Below the pieces are notes generated by a model. That model made no database searches. It saw only the letters and a list, made by a program, of their open reading frames with translations, and was not told where the DNA came from. The translations under genes and the position numbers were made by a program. From Candidatus Bathyarchaeota archaeon (GTDB lineage: Archaea > Thermoproteota > Bathyarchaeia > 40CM-2-53-6), in contig VBBB01000147.1 of the NCBI GenBank assembly GCA_005882955.1, forward strand, positions 1 through 9,760: DNA of 9,760 bases, given 5' to 3'. Shown here piece after piece: positions 5,296-9,760 of the stretch; positions within the stretch are counted from its first letter, which is position 1; each line of letters begins with the position of its first letter.

Positions 5296-5786
5296 AATTG
5301 TTTGCGCGCAGATCGATCGCAACAGTAATTTTTTCGCGCAAGAAATTTTTCAGTGAACGGAGAAAATTCTCTCTCCACGAACTTTTTCACCGAAAAAACG
5401 ATCATCCGGTCGCTTGCGAGCAATAAATCGTAGATAAAAATTCCGCAGACAACTCCAGAATCCCACAACGAAATGTCCGCTGAGGTTGGAATGAGACAAA
5501 CACACATAGTTGTAGCAAAGTTGGTGCTGCCGGGGTTCCTCCGCGTCTCGTGTACAACAAATTTGCTCGTCACTCAGACAATTTTGATGTGCGAGTTGTC
5601 GATCGCTCCGACTCTTGGGACTCTGAACTCGTGGAGCGGCTTGAACATCTGACCAATGTTTGCTCGCTTCGACCTTGAAACCAACTGTGGACGACGGGGA
5701 TAACTCATCGACTTAGCGACTCAGCCTCTAACACACGGGTTTGAAGACAGCCAACAAGGCCAAGAGGGATCTGCAAAGTGGAAACG
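5296..5786. other. Divergent intergenic region without a supported gene
   Basis: This region lies between the speD and uS13 promoters. Beyond the AT-rich dyad at 5344-5368, the clearest structure is at 5592-5638. CGAGTT (5592-5597) pairs with AACTCG (5626-5631), and CGCTCC (5604-5609) pairs with GGAGCG (5633-5638). The two pairings interleave, the pattern of a pseudoknot. I see no tRNA, no ribosome binding site and no protein with recognisable motifs. The 97-codon minus-strand frame at 5280-5573 looks spurious. Confidence 0.4.
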
Positions 5787-5794
5787 TTAAATTA
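5787..5794 (+). promoter_or_regulatory. Probable TATA box for the uS13-uS4 unit
   Basis: TTAAATTA is preceded by purine-rich GGAAACG (a possible BRE), 41 bases before the uS13 ATG at 5835. Initiation about 25 bases downstream (around 5813-5818) would leave a leader of about 20 bases containing GTGA as a weak Shine-Dalgarno element. Confidence 0.55.
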
Positions 5795-5834
5795 CGCGAT
5801 AGAACGGGCCGATTGTTAGTCTCACAGTGAAATT

Positions 5835-6335
5835 ATGTCCCGAGAGTTCAGGCTCATCCTCCGCTTCATGGGAACCGACATAGACGGGACCAAGAAAGTA
5901 GCCTATGGGCTCGGCAAGATACGAGGCGTAGGACCCAATCTAGCCTTTGCAGTCGTCAAAGCGGCAAAGATCAACCCGGAAGCCCGTATGGGAGCCCTCT
6001 CAGACGGCGACTTGTCGAGGGTGGAAGACGTCATCAAAGACCCTCTGAAACACGGCATACCTCCTCGAATGGTCAATCGACGTAAGGATATCGAAACTGG
6101 TCGAGATATGCATCTTGTCGGGGCTGATTTGGCTCTCAAGATCAAATCTGACATTGACCTGATGAAAGATATCCAGAGCTGGAAAGGAATCCGACACTCT
6201 CTGGGACTAAAGGTCCGGGGCCAGAGAACAAGAACGACAGGAAGATCAGGGAAGGCGGTTGGGGTGAAGAAGAAGGTTCTCATGGAGGCAGCTAGAGCGG
6301 CCGGAAAGAAGGAGAAGGAAGAGGAGAAAAAGTAG
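5835..6335 (+). CDS. rps13: Small ribosomal subunit protein uS13
   Basis: Sits in the head of the small subunit, contacting 16S rRNA and forming an inter-subunit bridge. The 166-residue product shows the archaeal/eukaryotic uS13 layout. The N-terminal FRLILRFMGTDIDGTKKV is followed by the helix-two-turns-helix region with GLGKIRGVGPNLA (25-37) and IPPRMVNRRKDIETG. The C-terminal rRNA-binding signature WKGIRHSLGLKVRGQRTR runs from residue 116, followed by a lysine-rich tail. The length matches archaeal members. The start ATG follows a predicted TATA box by 41 bases. uS4 follows after 14 bases, the universal archaeal pairing. The lysine/glutamate-rich end (GKKEKEEEKK) is poorly conserved in general. 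Confidence 0.95.
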   Translation: MSREFRLILRFMGTDIDGTKKVAYGLGKIRGVGPNLAFAVVKAAKINPEARMGALSDGDLSRVEDVIKDPLKHGIPPRMVNRRKDIETGRDMHLVGADLALKIKSDIDLMKDIQSWKGIRHSLGLKVRGQRTRTTGRSGKAVGVKKKVLMEAARAAGKKEKEEEKK

Positions 6336-6349
6336 TCTAGGGTAATGCC

Positions 6350-7045
6350 ATGGGAGACCCGCGAAAACCAAGAAAAGCGTACCAGACCCCTCGCCACCCA
6401 TGGCGAAAAGACCAACTCGAAGAAGAACTCCACCTAGTAGGAGAATACGGCTTACGAAACAAGAGAGAACTACGCGGCCACGAGACCGAGCTGTCGCAGA
6501 TCAGAGGAATCGCCAGAACATTGCTCGGAGCGGAGGAAGAGGAACGGGGTCCGCTTGAACGCCAATACCTGACTCGGCTGGCAAGACTCGGGATTCTTCC
6601 GGAATCAGCAACTGTCGACAATATTCTTGATCTGAACGTTAAAGATCTAATGGAACGCAGACTACAAACAATAGTGCACCGAACGGGTCTCGCGAAGTCT
6701 ATCCACCAGGCTCGCCAGTTCGTCATTCATGGTCACATCAGTGTCGCCGGCGACATTGTCTCCGTGCCAAGTTATGTTGTTCAGCGCGAACAAGAGTCAA
6801 GAATAGCTTTCCACGCCCGAAGTCCCTTGAGCAATGCTCAACACCCTGCCAGAGCAGCTCCCACAGGTAAGAGAGTCTCCCGGATCATAGAGGAAGTAGC
6901 CGCACCCACTGCTCCAATTCTTCCAGAAGTCTCGCCTGAAGTTAAGGAAGAAGTTCTTGCCGAACAACCTCTCGTAATTCCTGAAGTCGAGGAAGAAGAA
7001 GCGCCCGCGGAGCAGGGAGAAGAGAAAGAGACGCAACCTGCTTAA
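6350..7045 (+). CDS. rps4: Small ribosomal subunit protein uS4 with acidic C-terminal tail
   Basis: Primary 16S rRNA-binding protein that nucleates small-subunit assembly. The 231-residue product begins MGDPRKPRKAYQTPRHPW, the archaeal uS4 start. It continues with the helical region (EYGLRNKRELRG) and an S4 RNA-binding domain at about residues 102-165 (MERRLQTIVHRTGLAKSIHQ and HGHISVAGDIVSVPSYVV). Residues from about 171 on form an unusual glutamate/proline-rich tail (for example PEVSPEVKEEV and EVEEEEAPAEQGEEKE). Such tails occur in some archaeal uS4 proteins; this one is long and probably disordered. uS4 lies 14 bases after uS13 and probably shares its transcript. The usual next gene, uS11, is absent. 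Confidence 0.95.
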   Translation: MGDPRKPRKAYQTPRHPWRKDQLEEELHLVGEYGLRNKRELRGHETELSQIRGIARTLLGAEEEERGPLERQYLTRLARLGILPESATVDNILDLNVKDLMERRLQTIVHRTGLAKSIHQARQFVIHGHISVAGDIVSVPSYVVQREQESRIAFHARSPLSNAQHPARAAPTGKRVSRIIEEVAAPTAPILPEVSPEVKEEVLAEQPLVIPEVEEEEAPAEQGEEKETQPA

Positions 7046-7080
7046 ACCCCCTTCTTCGGTAAGAAACACACCCGATACCA

Positions 7081-7620
7081 ATGGTCGTCTCAACCGCCAT
7101 TCTCCTAATCGTAGGAGGAATCTGCGCGGCTGCACCCTTGTTCAAAAGAGTCTCGAAAGGCTTAGAGAAGGGTCTGGTCATTCTGGGCCTTGCGGTAGGA
7201 ATTGCAATAATCATCGTTGCGATAGACTTGGCGCTTGGACTGGGCATCCTATCCGGCATTTTCGGAATAGGATTTGCGCCGGAGTCGACTTCGAATCCCT
7301 ACCTCAAGTACTACTTGGTTGTCATGGCTGTTCTCGGAATACTCCTCTTCTCTCGCCCGCTCCGCAACGTACGCTGGGCGTCTTTGATAGCCCTCGGGAT
7401 CGGTATCCTCGCAGCCGCCTATCTTCATGTAGCGTTCTCTGTCTCTAGCACGGTTATCTTGGGCATAGTTTTCATAGTTACCATTCTGATCGTCTACACA
7501 CTCCTTAGATTCGTCGAGGATATCCTTGAGTTCATTGGAACAGTACTTGCCTTTCCACCCGTCGCGATCGTGATCGGGCTCGTAAGCATCTACTTTGGAA
7601 TCATAACCTTCGCGACCTGA
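7081..7620 (+). CDS. Six-helix membrane protein of unknown function
   Basis: I do not recognise this family. The 179 residues are almost wholly hydrophobic. Helices are likely at about 3-20, 31-60 (long, possibly two short ones), 77-91, 98-118, 122-141 and 148-178. Short charged connectors include FKRVSKGLEKG after the first helix, SRPLRNVRW between the third and fourth, and RFVEDILEF before the last. There is no signal-peptidase site, catalytic motif or metal site that I can see. It lies 36 bases after uS4 on the same strand and probably shares that transcript, since no separate TATA box is clear in the gap. It occupies the place where archaea normally carry uS11. Tiny-conductance channel, small transporter or energy-coupling accessory are all possible and none is supported. 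Confidence 0.75.
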   Translation: MVVSTAILLIVGGICAAAPLFKRVSKGLEKGLVILGLAVGIAIIIVAIDLALGLGILSGIFGIGFAPESTSNPYLKYYLVVMAVLGILLFSRPLRNVRWASLIALGIGILAAAYLHVAFSVSSTVILGIVFIVTILIVYTLLRFVEDILEFIGTVLAFPPVAIVIGLVSIYFGIITFAT

Positions 7621-7803
7621 ATCCTAGTTCTGCACTGGACCTCGCAACACAACTAGATCAGTTTGCAAGGCTCCAGAATCTGAATGAACGACGAAGCCGG
7701 AAGAAATATGACCCTTCAGCTTGACTTTTAGCGTTAAGGATCGCGTTTTCAGCGAATGCAAATGTTGAAGAATCAGATGTTGACATAGATTTTCGTGAAC
7801 AGC

Positions 7804-7811
7804 TTTAAATA
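7804..7811 (+). promoter_or_regulatory. TATA box for the rpo3-rpl13-rps9-rpo10-rps2 unit
   Basis: TTTAAATA is a textbook archaeal TATA box, 52 bases upstream of the Rpo3 ATG at 7863. Initiation about 25 bases downstream (around 7832) leaves a leader of about 30 bases with only a weak Shine-Dalgarno match. The surrounding 242-base gap otherwise holds only a short inverted repeat, CTAGTT/AACTAG (7624-7629, 7651-7656). Confidence 0.7.
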
Positions 7812-7862
7812 AAGTCCGGCCGGTCGGGGCTGGACACTTCGCGTTGGAAGCATGATAACTAG

Positions 7863-8498
7863 ATGGACATAAAACTCCTCACCAAGGAACAGGACACTAT
7901 CCGTTTTGTCCTGTCCGATGTTTCGCCAGCATTCGCCAACGCGCTCCGACGCATAATCCTCGCCGAGGTCCCCGTGATGGCGATTGAAGACGTCATGATT
8001 CTCGAGAACAGCTCGGTAATGTATGATGAGATTCTGGCCCACCGTCTAGGGCTCATCCCGATCACAACTGATCAGAGTTACAATCTTCCCGAGGAATGCA
8101 CCTGCAAGAGCGAACTAGGTTGCGAAAAGTGTAGAGCATCGCTCTCGCTAGAGGTCGAAGCCTCGGACCCCGTTGAGGTTGTCTACACCTCTAATCTGAA
8201 ACCAGAGAACCCCGAAGTGAAGCCTGTTTCGGACAAGGTGCCGATCGTCAAGCTCGCCCAAGGCCAGAGAATCAAGCTTGAAGCATACGCGCGGCTTGGA
8301 AGAGGAAGAGACCATGCAAAGTGGCAGCCCGCATCCGCCTGCACCTATAGCTACGATGCGAAAGCGAAGACCTTCAATTTTCTAGTCGAATCAACCGGGA
8401 CCCTGCCGCCGGAGAAGTTGGTTCTTGACGCTGCTCGGCTCATCAGCGCCAAAACCTTGGGGTTCGAGGAAGGGCTCGGAGGAATTTCTGAAAAGTGA
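7863..8498 (+). CDS. rpo3: DNA-directed RNA polymerase subunit Rpo3 (D), short form
   Basis: Archaeal RpoD/Rpo3, the alpha/Rpb3 counterpart, pairs with Rpo11 to nucleate polymerase assembly. The 211-residue protein has the dimerisation domain start (MDIKLLTKEQDTIRFVLSDV, then SPAFANALRRIILAEVPVMAIEDV) and the HRLGLIPI signature at 60-67. A cysteine cluster C79-x-C81-x5-C87-x2-C90 resembles the zinc loop of eukaryotic Rpb3. The second dimerisation motif follows (ACTYSYDAKAKTFNFLVESTG and the C-terminal helix). The ferredoxin-like Fe-S domain found in many archaeal Rpo3 proteins (total ~260 residues) is absent. Start: ATG behind a strong TATA box. Its stop overlaps the uL13 GTG start (GTGA). 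Confidence 0.95.
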   Translation: MDIKLLTKEQDTIRFVLSDVSPAFANALRRIILAEVPVMAIEDVMILENSSVMYDEILAHRLGLIPITTDQSYNLPEECTCKSELGCEKCRASLSLEVEASDPVEVVYTSNLKPENPEVKPVSDKVPIVKLAQGQRIKLEAYARLGRGRDHAKWQPASACTYSYDAKAKTFNFLVESTGTLPPEKLVLDAARLISAKTLGFEEGLGGISEK

Positions 8499-8953
8499 AA
8501 AAAACAGTAGCTGTCGCGCAGCCCGAGGAGATTGTTGACGCTTCCAATCTCATCCTGGGAAGAATGGCTAGTTACGTGGCCAAGAAGGCTCTTGACGGAA
8601 AGAGCATGGTGGTCATCAACGCAGAACGCGCAGTCATTTCCGGAACCAAAGAGCGAGTCGTCGCTAGGGCTAAGCTGAAACTAAAGACTCGAACGCTTGG
8701 AAACCTAGAAAAAAGCCCGACCCATCCTCGAAAGCCTGACGGTTACGTCCGAAGAGTCATACGAGGAATGTTGCCTTGGAAGAAAACGGGAGGCAAGGAC
8801 GCTTTCCATCGAGTCAAGGTCTACATCGGGACTCCTAGCGAATATCAGGATCGTCCAGCGACCAGAATCGCTGACGCTGACGCGTCAAGACTGAGGGTTC
8901 CTTACATCACCATCGCCCAGTTATCCGGTGAGATTGGAGGCTATCCACAGTGA
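8495..8953 (+). CDS. rpl13: Large ribosomal subunit protein uL13
   Basis: Early-assembling large-subunit protein. The 152-residue product shows DASNLILGRMASYVAKKAL (16-34), VVINAERAVISG (39-50), the RKPDGYVRRVIRGMLPWKK segment and AFHRVKVYIGTP. These are the standard archaeal/eukaryotic uL13 landmarks. The start is a GTG (8495-8497) that overlaps the Rpo3 stop by four bases (GTGA); no ATG lies before the conserved NLILGR block, so GTG is needed. Its own stop overlaps the uS9 start in the same way. In most archaea eL18 lies between Rpo3 and uL13; here the two are fused by overlap with no room for it. Confidence 0.95.
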   Translation: MKKTVAVAQPEEIVDASNLILGRMASYVAKKALDGKSMVVINAERAVISGTKERVVARAKLKLKTRTLGNLEKSPTHPRKPDGYVRRVIRGMLPWKKTGGKDAFHRVKVYIGTPSEYQDRPATRIADADASRLRVPYITIAQLSGEIGGYPQ

Positions 8954-9360
8954 GCGAGAAGAAGAAACTCTCACTTGAAACAGGCAAGAGGAAAACTGCC
9001 ATAGCGAGAGCAGTAATGAGACCTGGGAAAGGACGCATTTACATCAATGATCAATCGCTCGATCACATGTATCCAGAAGTTGCAAGAATGAAGATCGAGG
9101 AGCCGTTGTTGATCGCCGGGGATAGGTCGAAGGGTGTCGATATCAGAGTCAGCATCGAGGGTGGCGGAGTGATGGCTCAGGCAGAAGCTGCACGCATAGC
9201 AATAGCCCGAGCGTTGGCAGGCTGGACGAAGGGTACTGAGTTGAGAAAGACCTTCCTCGCCTACGATAGAGTCATGATAGCTGGAGACCAGAGAGTCACC
9301 GAGCCGAAAAAGTTCGGTGGACCAAGCGCACGACGAAGAAAACAAAAATCGTACAGGTAA
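8950..9360 (+). CDS. rps9: Small ribosomal subunit protein uS9
   Basis: Head protein of the small subunit whose C-terminal tail reaches the P-site tRNA. The 136-residue product carries GKRKTAIARAVMRPGKGRI (12-30), the IEGGGVMAQAEAARIAIARAL segment and the basic C-terminus PKKFGGPSARRRKQKSYR, ending in the invariant Arg that contacts tRNA. The start is a GTG (8950-8952) overlapping the uL13 stop (GTGA). It is part of the Rpo3-uL13-uS9-Rpo10-uS2 cluster; Rpo10 begins 10 bases after its stop. Confidence 0.96.
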   Translation: MSEKKKLSLETGKRKTAIARAVMRPGKGRIYINDQSLDHMYPEVARMKIEEPLLIAGDRSKGVDIRVSIEGGGVMAQAEAARIAIARALAGWTKGTELRKTFLAYDRVMIAGDQRVTEPKKFGGPSARRRKQKSYR

Positions 9361-9370
9361 TGGTTGACCT

Positions 9371-9721
9371 ATGATAATACCGGTAAGATGCTTCACCTGT
9401 GGGAAACAGATCGCCGACAAGTGGGAAACCTTCAACCAGAGGGTAAGAGCAGGAGACAAGCCTCAGAAAGTCCTCGACGAACTAGGAATCAGGCGATACT
9501 GCTGTAGACGGATGCTCATAACTCATGTCGAGTTAATTAGGGTCTTGGTCGCATGGAGAGCCAAGACTTTGAGGATAGAGAAGCAATCCCTCGAGCGGAG
9601 AACCTTCTCCTCTCACTGGAAGAGCTCTTGGCCGCCGGTCTCCACATTGGGACCCGGATCAAGACGGTGGATATGGAAAAGTACATTTTCCGAGTCCGGC
9701 CCGACGGGCTCTTCATACTAA
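9371..9721 (+). CDS. rpo10: DNA-directed RNA polymerase subunit Rpo10 (N), frame running into rps2
   Basis: Small zinc-binding subunit (eukaryotic Rpb10) that helps anchor the Rpo3/Rpo11 platform. Residues 1-56 are an excellent match: MIIPVRCFTCGKQIADKWETF..., with zinc ligands C7, C10, C44 and C45 (RYCCRRM), ending near THVELI. Known archaeal Rpo10 proteins are about 56-75 residues. This frame has no stop until 9721 (116 residues), and from residue 61 onward it overlaps the uS2 coding sequence in another frame. The tail (from about RAKTLRIEKQ) looks like out-of-frame translation. Stops lie just beside the frame: a TAG at 9538-9540 is reached by a -1 shift right after residue 56, and a TGA at 9570-9572 lies in the third frame. 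A missed or extra base, or true overlap, could explain this. The identity of the first 56 residues is certain; the end is not. Confidence 0.85.
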   Translation: MIIPVRCFTCGKQIADKWETFNQRVRAGDKPQKVLDELGIRRYCCRRMLITHVELIRVLVAWRAKTLRIEKQSLERRTFSSHWKSSWPPVSTLGPGSRRWIWKSTFSESGPTGSSY

Positions 9722-9760
9722 ACATTGGAGAGACGAACGAAAAAATCCGAGTGGCCGCCA
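9553..9760 (+). CDS. rps2: Small ribosomal subunit protein uS2 (5' part; continues beyond window)
   Basis: Small-subunit protein that joins late and contacts uS1/mRNA exit regions in bacteria; the archaeal form is related to eukaryotic SA. The 69 visible residues read from the ATG at 9553. They contain an acidic N-terminal stretch, LLSLEELLAAGLHIGTRIKT (the LAAGxHIGT signature at about 26-34), then MEKYIFRVRPDGLFILNIG and ETNEKIRVAA, all typical of archaeal uS2. The start is supported by an in-frame TAG at 9538-9540 and no other start between. The Shine-Dalgarno match is poor, so translation is probably coupled to Rpo10. Rpo6/K and enolase, which often separate Rpo10 from uS2, are absent. Confidence 0.92.
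   Translation, partial: MESQDFEDREAIPRAENLLLSLEELLAAGLHIGTRIKTVDMEKYIFRVRPDGLFILNIGETNEKIRVAA

Noticed and set aside
5280..5573. Minus-strand 97-codon frame upstream of speD
   Set aside because: It overlaps the speD TATA box, has no recognisable motif or ribosome binding site, and has a composition unlike its neighbours.

Overview
The window is a stretch of archaeal chromosome devoted almost entirely to translation, protein export and transcription. The evidence is archaeal/eukaryotic-type ribosomal proteins (eL34, and archaeal forms of uL15, uS13, uS4, uL13, uS9 and uS2), archaeal RNA polymerase subunits Rpo3/D and Rpo10/N, an archaeal-type SecY, AdkA-type adenylate kinase, an archaeal EMC3/DUF106 membrane insertase, TATA-type promoters, and a tRNA gene interrupted by introns with bulge-helix-bulge (BHB) splice sites. 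Two introns in one tRNA and an Rpo3 without a ferredoxin domain suggest a TACK-type lineage (thaumarchaeal/bathyarchaeal/aigarchaeal-like) rather than a halophile or methanogen. That placement is inference.

Left part, minus strand (3892 down to 1): uL15 - SecY - AdkA - DUF106 - eL34 - Cmk (runs off the window edge). The genes are packed with stop/start overlaps of 1 or 4 bases or a 1-base gap, so they form one transcript. This is the distal half of the archaeal spc-type ribosomal operon, here beginning at uL15 just behind a probable promoter near 3953-3964. SecY has no ATG, GTG or TTG upstream of its first transmembrane helix; an ACG at 3430 behind a good Shine-Dalgarno match is the best start.

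Middle: on the plus strand, tRNA-Leu(GAG) occupies 4054-4197, with a 27-base intron after position 7 and a 29-base intron in the D stem. Both have near-canonical BHB motifs. A second copy of the 7-base first exon lies 21 bases upstream, and a GNRA-capped hairpin lies before that. Next comes a gene-less stretch (about 4234-4807) rich in inverted repeats that looks like an unidentified structured RNA. The minus-strand speD gene (pyruvoyl S-adenosylmethionine/arginine decarboxylase family) follows, then a 600-base divergent intergenic region carrying the speD and rps13 promoters.

Right part, plus strand: uS13 - uS4 - a six-helix membrane protein of unknown function - (own promoter) Rpo3 - uL13 - uS9 - Rpo10 - uS2 (runs off the edge). 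Compared with the usual archaeal order, uS11, eL18 and Rpo6/K are missing from this cluster, and the membrane protein sits in the uS11 slot. The Rpo10 reading frame lacks a stop in the expected place and runs 169 bases into uS2.

The points most worth checking are the tRNA architecture, the SecY start, the unexplained structured intergenic region and the Rpo10/uS2 overlap.
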